A stretch of 64,000 nucleotides of DNA from Niabella beijingensis (lineage in GTDB: Bacteria > Bacteroidota > Bacteroidia > Chitinophagales > Chitinophagaceae): NCBI RefSeq assembly GCF_020034665.1, contig NZ_JAIQDI010000001.1, positions 2,170,001 through 2,234,000 of the forward strand, given 5' to 3'. The position numbers and the translations under genes were made by a program. Each line of letters starts with the position of its first letter. Within the stretch, counting starts at the first letter, position 1. Below, in pieces: positions 36,574-45,815 of this stretch. The notes under the pieces were generated by a model. That model did not search any database, was not told where the DNA came from, and saw only the letters and a program-made list of their open reading frames with translations.

Positions 36574-36585
36574 GCAAACGTTTGC
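36574..36585. promoter_or_regulatory. LacI-family-type operator palindrome
   Basis: GCAAACGTTTGC is a perfect 12-base palindrome with the central CG typical of LacI-family operators. A weaker copy lies 44 bases away, centre to centre, close to four helical turns, over the inferred -33 region. No LacI-family gene is in the window. The remaining part of 36586-36757 shows nothing further. Confidence 0.45.
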
Positions 36586-36757
36586 GCTTGCACTTTTTCC
36601 GGATAAACAGTTCTTCCCGCAGCAGCCAGTACCATTAGCAGCGCTGTTTTAGTGCGCTGTACGAGCCGTTTTTTATCCGCCGGTCATTGCATGAATTGCT
36701 TAATCGATTAATAAAGGGAGAAATCGTGCCCTCAAAAAATGAAGCGGTAACTGCAGA

Positions 36758-37339
36758 CTACTTCTTGATGGGCTCTTTGAGCATTTTGCTGAGGAACTCC
36801 GGTGTAATGCCGATATAGGAAGCTACATATTTCTGGGGAAGACAGGTGATGAGAGAAGGATATTGCCGGCAGAAATTCGTGTACCGTTCCTTTGCTGTCA
36901 GACTGAGCGAATCGATCAGGCGGTGCTGGTGGGTGGCGATGGAACGTTCGGAAAGAATCCGGAAGAAACGGTCGAACGATGCGATCTCTTTATACAGCCG
37001 GTCGAGATCGGATTTACTGATTACGATAATTTCACTTTCATCAACGGCATCAATGTTCAGGGACGCGGGTGTTTGTTCCAGCATACTCCGCATATCACTG
37101 ATCCACCAGCCCGGCGGTGCAAACTGAAGAATGTGCTCAAAACCATTTTCATCCACAGAATAGCTTCTCAGGCATCCGTCAATCACAAACACGAGCTGCC
37201 GCTGCACCTCGCCCTCCTGTAAAAAGAACTGCTTTTTTTTGATCCGCTTTACCTGGCAGGTTTCTGCCAGCTTTTCCTCATCCGCCGGGGTCAGCGTAAC
37301 GTGCTTCTTAATATTCTCCAACAGGAACTCTGTAGCCAT
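36758..37339 (-). CDS. Crp/Fnr-family transcriptional regulator
   Basis: 193-residue cytoplasmic regulator. The cyclic-nucleotide-binding-like beta barrel covers about 20-125 (QEGEVQRQLVFVIDGCLRSYSVDENGFEHILQFAPPGWWI). The C-terminal helix-turn-helix is about 145-190 (LTAKERYTNFCRQYP, LPQKYVASYIGITPEFLSKMLK). The Gly-Glu-x-x-Arg-Ser pocket for cAMP is not evident, so the effector is unknown, as for most of this Bacteroidota group. It is on the same strand as, and upstream of, the 11-gene operon but separated by 515 bases; a role in its control is possible but unproven. Confidence 0.88.
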   Translation of the reverse strand: MATEFLLENIKKHVTLTPADEEKLAETCQVKRIKKKQFFLQEGEVQRQLVFVIDGCLRSYSVDENGFEHILQFAPPGWWISDMRSMLEQTPASLNIDAVDESEIIVISKSDLDRLYKEIASFDRFFRILSERSIATHQHRLIDSLSLTAKERYTNFCRQYPSLITCLPQKYVASYIGITPEFLSKMLKEPIKK

Positions 37340-37506
37340 GATCGTATATTTTTATTTACCCGGTAGTAAGGGTTTAAAGTAATTGTATTGCTGCTAATAT
37401 AAGCAGGTGTTTCTGCTGACTGAAACCGGTAACGATACTGTATCATCTTTTATCAGCGCTTCACCCGAAACTTTTCAATATCCACTTCTCATGTTTCACT
37501 GTTCAC

Positions 37507-39489
37507 TCAATAATTCATCAATTCCTCAATGCACTGGTCCAGCCGCTTCTTTGCCAGGAAGTTCTGCTCCAGTTCTTTGTTGAACGGAACCGGTGTGTCC
37601 AGGGAAGCGCACCGCAGCACGGGCGCATCCAGCATATTGAAACAATGCTCCCCGATCCATGCGGCTATTTCTGCTCCCGTTCCCGCAGTAAGTGTGTCCT
37701 CATGTAATACCAGTACTTTTCCGGTGCGTTTCACCGATGCCCGGATCGCGTCATAATCCAGCGGCAACAGGCTGCGCAGGTCCAGTATCTCCAGGGAAAT
37801 TTCCGGGTGCGCCGCGGCATATTCCTCCGCCCAAACCACGCCCATACCATAGGTAATAATCGTAATATCTTCTCCTTTACACACGGTTCTTGCCTTACCA
37901 ATTTCAACCGTGTACATTCCATCGGGCACCGGTCCGCTGCTGCTCCGGTACAATGCCTTGTGCTCAAAAAACAGGACAGGGTTCGGGTCATTGATGGCCG
38001 CGATCAGCAGCCCTTTTGCATCAGCGGGTGTAGCGGGATAAACGACCTTTAAGCCGGGTGTATGCATAAACCAGGCCTCATTGCTCTGGCTGTGGAATGG
38101 CCCCGCCCCCACACCACCGCCGGTGGGCATGCGTATCACCACATCGGCAGATTGTCCCCAGCGGTAATGGATCTTTGCCAGGTTATTAACGATCTGGTTA
38201 AACCCTACGGATACAAAGTCTGCAAACTGCATCTCCACCACCGCCTTCTTTCCTTCCAGGCTCAGGCCCAGTGCAGCCCCCACCACGGCGCTTTCGCAGA
38301 TGGGCGTATTCCGGATGCGGTCCTTCCCAAAAACGGCCAACAGTCCTTCGGTTACCTTGAAGGCACCTCCGTATTCTGCAATGTCCTGCCCCATCAGTAC
38401 CAGGTTTTCATTTTTCTCCAGGCACTGATGCAGGCCGTCCCGCACCGCTTCCACAAACCGCTTTTCCGTTACGGGCATACCGGCAGTTACCGGTATAGCC
38501 GCTGCCGCCGGTTCAGCATAAACCGACCGCAACTCTTCGGCCGTATCAATTACCAGCAGGCTGCCCTTATCAGCGGCCTCCAGTTCTTGCTCTACCTGTT
38601 GTTTTAACAGCTGCCGGGTTTCATTTATTTCCTCTTCTGTAATAAGCTGTTCGCTTAAAAGAAATTCTTCATATTGTTTTACCGGGTCTTTCTGTGCCCA
38701 CAGCGCAAACAATTCTTCCGGAACATATTTGGTACCGCTTGCTTCCTCATGTCCCCGCATGCGGAAGGTCATACATTCCACCAGGTAGGGTTTTTTATAA
38801 CGCAGGCAATATTCCCTTACACCTTTTATGGTATCATAAACCGTAAGAAGGTCATTCCCATCAATGGTAACACCTTCCATGCCGTATCCCCGGGCTTTAT
38901 CGGCCAGCGATATACAGCGGAACTGCTCCTGTACAGGCGTGCTCAATGCATACCCGTTGTTCTCCACCAAAAAAATCACCGGCAGATCCCAGACAGCAGC
39001 TATATTCAGCGCTTCATGAAAATCCCCTTCACTGGTTCCGCCCTCACCGCTAAAGGCCAACGCAACCCGGGGTACATCATCCAGCCGGTAGGCCAGGGCC
39101 ACTCCATCCGCAACCGCCAGCTGTGGCCCCAGGTGAGAGATCATTCCGCAGATATGATGTGCCGTACTTCCAAAATGAAAACTCCGTTCCCGCCCTTTTG
39201 AATACCCTTCCTGCATCCCCTGCCATTGCATAAACAATTGGCTTAACGGCATATTGCGGGCGGTAAATACACCCAGGTTCCGGTGCAGAGGCATGATCCA
39301 TTCATCGGGCTGCATGGCCCGTGTAGCCCCCACTGCTATTGCTTCCTGCCCGATGCCACTGAACCATTTGCTGATCTTTCCCTGACGCAGGAACACCAGC
39401 ATTTTTTCCTCGATCAATCGTGGATAGAGCAATTGCCGGTACAGTTCTGTTAACTGGCCGGCATCCAGACCCTTTCTGTCCGTTGTCAT
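37507..39489 (-). CDS. Fused alpha/beta E1 component of a 2-oxo acid dehydrogenase complex
   Basis: 660-residue thiamine-diphosphate enzyme in which E1 alpha (about 1-320) and E1 beta (about 335-660) are joined. The alpha half has the ThDP motif starting GEG (148-150) and ending NN (177-178), and FHFGSTAHHICGMISHLG. The beta half has LMGQDIAEYGGAFKVTEGL, ICESAVVGAALGLSLEGK and RMPTGGGVGAGPFHSQSNEAW. Such fusions in Bacteroidota are annotated as branched-chain 2-oxoisovalerate or pyruvate dehydrogenase E1; residues alone do not separate these. It decarboxylates the 2-oxo acid and passes the acyl group to E2 lipoyl. No E2 or E3 gene is nearby, so it relies on distant partners. Confidence 0.9.
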   Translation of the reverse strand: MTTDRKGLDAGQLTELYRQLLYPRLIEEKMLVFLRQGKISKWFSGIGQEAIAVGATRAMQPDEWIMPLHRNLGVFTARNMPLSQLFMQWQGMQEGYSKGRERSFHFGSTAHHICGMISHLGPQLAVADGVALAYRLDDVPRVALAFSGEGGTSEGDFHEALNIAAVWDLPVIFLVENNGYALSTPVQEQFRCISLADKARGYGMEGVTIDGNDLLTVYDTIKGVREYCLRYKKPYLVECMTFRMRGHEEASGTKYVPEELFALWAQKDPVKQYEEFLLSEQLITEEEINETRQLLKQQVEQELEAADKGSLLVIDTAEELRSVYAEPAAAAIPVTAGMPVTEKRFVEAVRDGLHQCLEKNENLVLMGQDIAEYGGAFKVTEGLLAVFGKDRIRNTPICESAVVGAALGLSLEGKKAVVEMQFADFVSVGFNQIVNNLAKIHYRWGQSADVVIRMPTGGGVGAGPFHSQSNEAWFMHTPGLKVVYPATPADAKGLLIAAINDPNPVLFFEHKALYRSSSGPVPDGMYTVEIGKARTVCKGEDITIITYGMGVVWAEEYAAAHPEISLEILDLRSLLPLDYDAIRASVKRTGKVLVLHEDTLTAGTGAEIAAWIGEHCFNMLDAPVLRCASLDTPVPFNKELEQNFLAKKRLDQCIEELMNY

Positions 39490-39493
39490 ACTA

Positions 39494-39501
39494 CAAACCT
39501 A
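39494..39501 (-). promoter_or_regulatory. TAGGTTTG element directly before the E1 start
   Basis: A perfect TAnnTTTG on the minus strand ends 4 bases before the ATG at 39489. If used, the message would be leaderless or nearly so. No TTG at -33, so this may be chance. Confidence 0.2.
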
Positions 39502-39677
39502 ATGAATCGCCGCATGTTTTGGTTTGAAAGTTCAAGGTTTTTCCATTCCCGTCCGTCTCTTTTGACTGAAATTAAAACACCAGATACTCGTATAAAACCC
39601 TATTTTTACCCTGACAATGATAAAAAACACTATTGCTGTCTGATCCAGCTTGATTGAAACAGTTTTAAACAGATTGC

Positions 39678-40748
39678 ATGAAGAGAACGATCCTCCTTTT
39701 ATTTTTTCTGAGCGCCGCCGCTCTGGTCTTTTGCCAGGATGTTACTACTCCACAATCACCTTATGATACCAGCTTTTATAAACGGTATAATCACCGGCTG
39801 ACACTGGGACCGCTGCTGATCAAGAAGAACAGTGTCTATTCCACACATGCAAAAGACGGGGAGTTCCCGCTGAAATATTCAACCAACAGCCCTACCCGGC
39901 TCGGTATGACCATCGGGTACGACTGGCTGTCGGTAAGCGGTTCCGTGGGACTGGGTACCCTGGATCCGGATTATAAAAAAGAAAAAGGCAAAACCCGTTC
40001 TGCCAACTTCCAGATGTCTGTAAACGGTCGTTCCCTCCTCGGCGATCTTCATTTTCAGGTGAATAAAGGATTTTATTTACGCGGGCAGCAGGACCCTTCT
40101 TTTGCAGCAGGCGATTATTATGTACGCCCGGACATTAAAACGCAGATTTTTGGTGCCACGTTCCGGAAGATCCTGAACGGAGACCGGTTCTCCATAAAAG
40201 CTCCCTTTGTATACGACAGCTGGCAGCAGCGGTCTGCCGGATCCTTCCTGATCGGCGGGGAATTTATTTACGGGAATGCACAGGGCGACAGCGCATTTGT
40301 ACCGGCCAACCTGTCAACCCATTTCCCGAACGCAACAGTGCGTTATATGCGTTACATCATGTTCGGACCCACCGCCGGCTATGCCCATACATTTGTGGTT
40401 AAAAAGCATCTCTTTTTTACCGGCGTGGTTTCTGTTAACGGGGACGCCGCCCAGACCTTTGAAAAAACGACCACCGGAGAAGAGCGGACACGGTGGTATT
40501 TCAGTCCGAACCTCAGCCTGAGGGGCGCCGCTGGATACAATACGGAAAAGTGGGAGCTCACCGCTTCCATTATCTCCAACCGCTTCTTTATCGGCTCTAA
40601 TGAAAAAGACGCGAATTATCAGAACTATTCCGACCAGTTCCGCTTAGTGTATGTGCGCCGCATCAATGCCGGGAAAACCATTCCTGCAATCATCAACTGG
40701 GGCCGCCGTGCGATCAACAATCTGGGATTCGGATGGGTGCTGGATTAG
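39678..40748 (+). CDS. DUF4421-family secreted/outer-membrane protein
   Basis: 356-residue protein with a signal peptide (MKRTILLLFFLSAAALVFCQ). The mature part has many alternating hydrophobic strands (LTLGPLLIKKN, LGMTIGYDWLSVSGSVGLG, FQMSVNGRSLLGDLHFQVNKGFYL, WELTASIISNRFFIG), consistent with a beta-barrel. The sequence pattern YDTSFYKRYNHRLTLGPLLIKK fits the family I recall as DUF4421. It is monocistronic, divergent from the E1 gene and convergent with the M16 gene. Function unknown. Confidence 0.78.
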   Translation: MKRTILLLFFLSAAALVFCQDVTTPQSPYDTSFYKRYNHRLTLGPLLIKKNSVYSTHAKDGEFPLKYSTNSPTRLGMTIGYDWLSVSGSVGLGTLDPDYKKEKGKTRSANFQMSVNGRSLLGDLHFQVNKGFYLRGQQDPSFAAGDYYVRPDIKTQIFGATFRKILNGDRFSIKAPFVYDSWQQRSAGSFLIGGEFIYGNAQGDSAFVPANLSTHFPNATVRYMRYIMFGPTAGYAHTFVVKKHLFFTGVVSVNGDAAQTFEKTTTGEERTRWYFSPNLSLRGAAGYNTEKWELTASIISNRFFIGSNEKDANYQNYSDQFRLVYVRRINAGKTIPAIINWGRRAINNLGFGWVLD

Positions 40749-40876
40749 TGGTTAGATTACAAAATTGAGATATAAGATGTGGGCGTCCTGATCGTATTAT
40801 CCCATCAGCTGCATTTCGCTTCTCCATTCTCATTTCTTAAAACAGTCCGCCCCGTGTCAATAGCGCCATGATCCGG

Positions 40877-42151
40877 CTACACAACTGTCAGCTCATAAAA
40901 AGCATCCGGGTGCAGGTATTTACCCGCCATTTCCTGAAGGTCACGGGCTGTTATGGCTTTTATATTCTGAATGGATCGCTCGAAAAAATCATTGCTCAGG
41001 TCATTCAGAATAATATTCTTCCAACGGGCTATGATATGGAACGGGCCGTCAAGATCTCCCAGGATCGATCCCATCATAAAGTTCTTCACCAGCAGCAGTT
41101 CCTCCGCATCCACGGGTTCTTCTCTTAAAAGCGCCATTTCCCGGTACACTTCTTCTATTGCCGCGGCACTTACTTCACGACCGGCTTCTGTGGAGATCAT
41201 CCAGCCATTATCATAGCGGTTGTTCAGCAGGTAGCTGTGGATCCCGTAGGTATATCCTTTTTCCTCACGGATATTGGCCATCAGCCGGCTGCCAAAATAC
41301 CCGCCGAACAGTACATTCAACACCTGGCATTTCAGAAAATCGGGATGATGCCGGTTAAAAAACGGGCGGGCGATCCGTATCGAGCCCTGGTTGTTCTTAT
41401 CATCATTGATGACCATATGTTTTTTTTCTGCCGAAGGCAGAATGCTGAAGGTCTTTTTCGCTGCCGCATTATTGGGCAGGTCTCCAAAGTACTGTTCCAG
41501 CAGCTGGTCGATCCGGTCGGGCAGATGGCCGGCAATAAATATTTTAAAACTTCCGTTCCGGTAATATTCGTTATAAAAGCCCAGCAGGTCCTCTCTTGTA
41601 AGCTGGTCAAAATCCTCATGACGGCTGAAACGTCCGTAGGGATGATCTTCCCCGAAAAGGTATACATCGATCAGGCGGCCGGCCACAAAACTGCTTTTCT
41701 TCAGGTTCACATCCAGCTTCTGTTTCATATTCTGCACCGCGATCTCTATTTCTTTTTCGGGCAGGGTGCTGTCTGCAATGACCTCTTTTACGGCGGGCAG
41801 CAATTCTTTTATATGCTTCGAAAGACAGTGAAGGGTAAGGGTGGCCGTTTCGGCATAGCAATTACGGTTCAGATACGCGCCGTAATAATCGAAGTACTCA
41901 TTTAATTCGTAAGCGCTCCTGGCAGACGTCCCGTTTTTTAAAAGATGGTTGGTCATTGCCGCCTGCAGGTTTTTTGTCTCCTGCCAGTTACCGGCATCAA
42001 ACACCCATTCCACCTGTAACACCTCTTCCGTTCCGGCATTCACGGCATAAACCTCCACTCCGTTCTTCAGGATGTATTTCTGATAGGGTTGTAACTGTAA
42101 ATTGAAATTCACTGCGTCCACTATGGGAGGCGCCACGGTTCTGTCCGGCAT
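40877..42151 (-). CDS. M16-family peptidase homologue lacking the zinc motif
   Basis: 424-residue pitrilysin-fold protein without an obvious signal peptide. The N-terminal domain follows the family (YILKNGVEVYAVNAGTEEVLQVEWVFDAGNWQETKN) but the HxxEH zinc motif is replaced by AMTNH at 65-69: the first His is Ala65 and the catalytic Glu is Asn68. The C-terminal substrate-binding domain is kept, including NIREEKGYTYGIHS with the Arg/Tyr pair. This is the pattern of the non-catalytic beta subunit of two-subunit M16B peptidases. No catalytic partner gene lies next to it here. Probably a partner or chaperone-like subunit (inference). Confidence 0.87.
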   Translation of the reverse strand: MPDRTVAPPIVDAVNFNLQLQPYQKYILKNGVEVYAVNAGTEEVLQVEWVFDAGNWQETKNLQAAMTNHLLKNGTSARSAYELNEYFDYYGAYLNRNCYAETATLTLHCLSKHIKELLPAVKEVIADSTLPEKEIEIAVQNMKQKLDVNLKKSSFVAGRLIDVYLFGEDHPYGRFSRHEDFDQLTREDLLGFYNEYYRNGSFKIFIAGHLPDRIDQLLEQYFGDLPNNAAAKKTFSILPSAEKKHMVINDDKNNQGSIRIARPFFNRHHPDFLKCQVLNVLFGGYFGSRLMANIREEKGYTYGIHSYLLNNRYDNGWMISTEAGREVSAAAIEEVYREMALLREEPVDAEELLLVKNFMMGSILGDLDGPFHIIARWKNIILNDLSNDFFERSIQNIKAITARDLQEMAGKYLHPDAFYELTVV

Positions 42152-42313
42152 TATAAAATCCTTTTAGAGCGCAAATATACGGGTGCTGTCGTTGTTGCCG
42201 CGCTGAAATACTGCTGAATTTACCCGCGGCGGACGGACTTCCGGTATACTCCGGCAAAAAAATCAGCAATAAAAAAGGGATCACTACAACGGTAATAATA
42301 TGCCCTCTGTGAT

Positions 42314-42339
42314 AAAAGTCCGGTTATAATCAACCGGGC
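42314..42339 (-). terminator. Probable terminator of ricT
   Basis: On the minus strand GCCCGGTT, a 6-base loop GATTAT, and AACCGGAC (one G-U pair) form an 8-bp stem followed by TTTTAT. It lies about 30 bases after the ricT stop and 160 bases before the M16 start. Confidence 0.5.
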
Positions 42340-42368
42340 AGCATTCACGGCAGCAAACCGGAAAAATC

Positions 42369-43649
42369 CTATCCCTGTTTTTTCCCGTCCTGTTGTTGTT
42401 TGCTCCGGTTGGGTTTATGTTTCTGATGAGGGGGACGGTTGCCTTCTTTTTTCTGCGGTGGCTGCTGTTTTCCACCCTGTTTTGGGTTTGGACCCTGGGC
42501 GCGTGGCTGCCCCTGCTGCTGGTTCCTCTTTTGCTGCCGTTTCTTTTTATCGGCCCGTTCCAGGCTGCGCAGACTGATCTGGCCCACCACATCCACAAAT
42601 TCGGGCTCCACTTCCACGGGTTTGGAACTGGTCACCTCCACCGGCTCCAGTTCTTCCGGGATCACATTCTGGCGGTTCAGTGATTTTATTTTACGAACCC
42701 TGTCTATGGTAAGGGGGTATTGTTTGTTGCTGTCGGGCAGCGAATACCACATCAGGTTTTTAAAGATATCTTTTTTGATCAGCAATGCATTGCCTTTTGC
42801 TACCTGCAACTGGTCGCAGTCATTGGGAAATCCCTGAAGCGCATCCAGGTAGGTGTCCAGCTCATAGTTCAGGCAGCATTTCAGCCGGCCGCACTGGCCG
42901 CTTAATTTGGTTTGATTAATGGAAAGGTTCTGATAACGGGCAACGGTGGTATTGACGGATTTAAAGTCGGTTAACCAGGTAGAGCAGCACAGTTCCCTGC
43001 CACAGCTTCCGATACCGCCTACTTTTCCGGCCTCCTGGCGGGCGCCGATCTGCCGCATTTCCACTTTTACCTTGAACTCCTGGGCATATACTTTGATCAG
43101 TTCCCGGAAATCCACCCGTCCGTCGGCGATATAGAAAAAGGTCGCTTTGCGTCCATCCGCCTGCATTTCCACCTGGCTGATCTTCATGTTCAGGTTCAGC
43201 TGTTTTGCAATGGCCCGGCTGCGGATCACGGCTTCCGGTTCCCGGTTCTTATTGATCCGGCGCTGATCCAGATCGCGTTCTGTAGCCATCCGCAACACCT
43301 TCTTCATATCGGGGTTTTCCTCCTTTACCCCGTATTTTTTCATCTGAAGCCGTACGATCTCGCCTGTCAGCGATATCTCGCCTACATCAAAACCACTTAC
43401 GCCTTCCACGGTAACCAGGTCCCCTTTTTCAAATAACTGGAGGGTCGTATTGCGGAAAAAATCCTTCCGGGTACCTTTACTGAAACTGATCTCCACCACA
43501 TTGCACTGATCCTCTGTATTGGCCATGGGGAGATTACGCAACCAATCGTATGTATTCATCCTGTTGCACCCACCTGTACTGCAGCCACCGTTACTTTTAC
43601 ATCCACTCGGCTTACCGCCGGTGGCCGTACCACAACTTGAACAACCCAT
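42369..43649 (-). CDS. ricT: RicT/YaaT-family protein with PSP1 domain and basic C-terminal tail
   Basis: About 426 residues from the ATG at 43649; an upstream Met would add 23 residues with no family support. The N-terminus is Cys-rich (MGCSSCGTATGG...CKSNGGCSTGGC). The conserved PSP1/RicT core (about 65-320) includes KISQVEMQADGRKATFFY, YIADGRVDFRELIKVYAQEF and the cysteine sites SCGRELCCSTWL and GQCGRLKCCLNYE that in Bacillus RicT take part in iron-sulfur binding and in guiding RNase Y processing. The last about 70 residues are extremely rich in Lys, Gln, Pro and Asn, a disordered, RNA-binding-like tail. It is paired with holB, an arrangement shared with Firmicutes. No ricA or ricF is seen. 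Confidence 0.88.
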   Translation of the reverse strand: MGCSSCGTATGGKPSGCKSNGGCSTGGCNRMNTYDWLRNLPMANTEDQCNVVEISFSKGTRKDFFRNTTLQLFEKGDLVTVEGVSGFDVGEISLTGEIVRLQMKKYGVKEENPDMKKVLRMATERDLDQRRINKNREPEAVIRSRAIAKQLNLNMKISQVEMQADGRKATFFYIADGRVDFRELIKVYAQEFKVKVEMRQIGARQEAGKVGGIGSCGRELCCSTWLTDFKSVNTTVARYQNLSINQTKLSGQCGRLKCCLNYELDTYLDALQGFPNDCDQLQVAKGNALLIKKDIFKNLMWYSLPDSNKQYPLTIDRVRKIKSLNRQNVIPEELEPVEVTSSKPVEVEPEFVDVVGQISLRSLERADKKKRQQKRNQQQGQPRAQGPNPKQGGKQQPPQKKEGNRPPHQKHKPNRSKQQQDGKKQG

Positions 43650-43875
43650 TCTAACTTTTTTATAGGGAGGGTGCTGAGAACTGTGCGCTGCTGATGCAAT
43701 ATTATTATACCAGGCCAAACAATATATTTGGTCTTACCTGTGTGATAACCGGGAGAATTGACCGGTTATGAATATATCTGGTTAATAAACGACAAAAAAC
43801 AAGTTCTTAAAACACACAAAAACCACTACACCCCATTTGTTTTAAAAAATCAATTCCTCCTCATTTCCGGACACC

Positions 43876-45078
43876 TCATTCATTCAAAAATACGATTTTG
43901 TCCTTAATGATATGATAAATTTTAATGGTGAGTGCCATAAACAGCATTTTGCTGTTTGCATTGCGCTCAATATAATAAGCTGCGTTATCCAGTTCATTTA
44001 TAATGGCTTCCTGCTGCTCCATGCGGGTAATTTTGTTGAAACGCGTTGCAAAATCCAGGTCTTTTTCCGGGAATCCTTCTCCCGCCTGTCCAAAAACCTG
44101 GATCTTGACCGCCAGCTGCAGCAGGTGATTGAAATATTGTAAAAACTGTTTTTGTTTTTCCCGGCCCAGTTTGCTGATCTCATCCACCCATTTGGCCTGG
44201 GCCACCGGGCCTGTTTTCATAATCGCATTCAGCCAGTCGCGCAGCAGCTCCTGCCAGTCTTCCTCGGCATGCTGCGCCAGCTGCAGGGCCATATGATAAT
44301 TACCCTGACTTACAGCTGCAATGCGGGCGGCAGTCTCCGGGGACGTGTTATTCCGCTCCAGCAGGGCCGCTTCAATCTCCCTGTCCTCCGGCAGCGGCAC
44401 TTTTATCAGCTGCACCCGGCTCAGGATGGTAGCCAGTATCTGGCTTTCATTTTCAGCAACGAAGAGGAATACCGTATTGGGTGGCGGCTCCTCGATCAGC
44501 TTCAGCAGCTTGTTGCCCTCATTACCAAGGTATTCCGGCAACCACATAATGAGCACTTTATACTCACTCTCAAAGCTTTTAAGGTTCAGTTTTTTTATAA
44601 TGTCATTGCATTCCTGTGCGGTGATATTTCCCTGTTTATTTTCGGCACCAATGAACTGCAGCCAGTCATAGGCATTCCCGTACGGGTATCCTTTTACGAA
44701 TTCCCTCCATTCTGTTATATAATCGGTACTGATGGGAGGTGTTCCTGATTTTTTGGTAACAACAGGATAACTGAAATGAATGTCCGGGTGGGCAAACGCA
44801 GCCGCTTTTACACAGGAGGGACAGGTGCCGCAGGAATCATAAGAGATCGTATCCGGCTCCGGTTCCGGGTCTCCAAAAAGTGAAGGCCCCTGTGACACAG
44901 CAAGCGGGCGGCTGATGCGTTCACAAACAATGTATTGTGCAAAAGCCAATGCCAGTGGCAGGGCACCACTGCCTTCTTTTCCCAAAAATAAGATCGCGTG
45001 CGCCAGCCGGTTCTCCTTCATCAGTTCGGGGAGCTCCTTTTTCAACGAATGCTGGCCGATAACCTCCTTAAACTGCAT
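43876..45078 (-). CDS. holB: DNA polymerase III subunit delta prime
   Basis: 400-residue clamp-loader subunit; start at 45078 (MQFKEVIGQHSLKKELPELM). The N-terminal AAA+ domain has a degenerate P-loop, GKEGSGALP, without the Lys-Thr/Ser, as usual for delta prime, which does not hydrolyse ATP. A zinc-ribbon signature CGTCPSC is present, preceded by an insertion. The sensor region LLKLIEEPPPNTVFLFVAENESQILATILSRVQ and the C-terminal collar helices follow. It is upstream of ricT with a 226-base gap that shows no other gene. Confidence 0.92.
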   Translation of the reverse strand: MQFKEVIGQHSLKKELPELMKENRLAHAILFLGKEGSGALPLALAFAQYIVCERISRPLAVSQGPSLFGDPEPEPDTISYDSCGTCPSCVKAAAFAHPDIHFSYPVVTKKSGTPPISTDYITEWREFVKGYPYGNAYDWLQFIGAENKQGNITAQECNDIIKKLNLKSFESEYKVLIMWLPEYLGNEGNKLLKLIEEPPPNTVFLFVAENESQILATILSRVQLIKVPLPEDREIEAALLERNNTSPETAARIAAVSQGNYHMALQLAQHAEEDWQELLRDWLNAIMKTGPVAQAKWVDEISKLGREKQKQFLQYFNHLLQLAVKIQVFGQAGEGFPEKDLDFATRFNKITRMEQQEAIINELDNAAYYIERNANSKMLFMALTIKIYHIIKDKIVFLNE

Positions 45079-45174
45079 GCGGCAAATGTAGGAAGATAAT
45101 GCCACAGCGACACTGGGGCACAGAATTTTAATGTTCCGGAGGAGTGCGTTGGTAATAGTTATCCGTTACTGTAA

Positions 45175-45197
45175 GAAACCCGGCCGGGTTGGGTTTC
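45175..45197 (-). terminator. Inverted repeat after the small lipoprotein gene
   Basis: GAAACCC (45175-45181) pairs with GGGTTTC (45191-45197). An alternative perfect 14-base palindrome, AACCCGGCCGGGTT (45177-45190), overlaps it. It follows the 45205-45642 gene by 8 bases on the minus strand. The T-run is weak, so it could also be a protein-binding palindrome upstream of holB. Confidence 0.4.
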
Positions 45198-45204
45198 CAA
45201 AATA

Positions 45205-45642
45205 CTACAACTTTATAATGTAGAATCCGCGCGTATCCCTTGATGCTTTAACCCCGCCTGCTTTTAGTTCACCAATATATTCACCGCATTTCCCGTAGAT
45301 CATGTTTACCGTAATGGATACAGAATGTGTATCTGCTTTCAACAGGTACTGGTTATCACCTTTTATGTATGAAAACTGCGGCACAACCATTACTTTAAGT
45401 GTGTCATTTCCCATTATCCCAAACTTAAATTTTTCCTCTTTTTCATTGGTGATGCTTACAGCTGCGGTATCCAACTGCTTGCCGGCAATAAGATCCGCTC
45501 CTGTTTCCGCATGAACAAGCCGTAAGCTCAACTTTGGTGGCGGCAACGCACAGAGTATCATTCCATCATTATCCTTATTTCCCTGTTTGGAGCAGGATAA
45601 TAAGGAGATTACCAATAAAAACAATATGAAAAAGTTTCTCAC
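45205..45642 (-). CDS. Hypothetical lipoprotein
   Basis: 145-residue protein with a clear type II signal peptide (MRNFFILFLLVISLLSC, Cys17). The mature part is a small beta-rich domain (KLSLRLVHAETGADLIAGKQLDTAAVSITNE...KCGEYIGELKAGG). I do not recognise a family with certainty. It stands alone between holB (same strand, downstream) and a divergent rhodanese-fusion gene. Periplasmic or surface location inferred. Confidence 0.75.
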   Translation of the reverse strand: MRNFFILFLLVISLLSCSKQGNKDNDGMILCALPPPKLSLRLVHAETGADLIAGKQLDTAAVSITNEKEEKFKFGIMGNDTLKVMVVPQFSYIKGDNQYLLKADTHSVSITVNMIYGKCGEYIGELKAGGVKASRDTRGFYIIKL

Positions 45643-45815
45643 AAATCAATTTTTCATAAAAACGCTCAAACCAGCTCTTTCGCAACAACAGCATCTGGAA
45701 ACTATTGATTTAAGTTCCTTTTTATACAGCAGGCCAGCTAGTCAGCAACCAAAATCATTTCCTACTGTTTGTATATAGTAGTAAACGCGAACTTTGACCC
45801 GTTAAATCAGTGTGT

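Noticed and set aside
45769..45796. Promoter before the persulfide dioxygenase-like gene
   Set aside because: TTG and GAACTTTG are present with a 17-base spacer, but the TA of the -7 element is missing.
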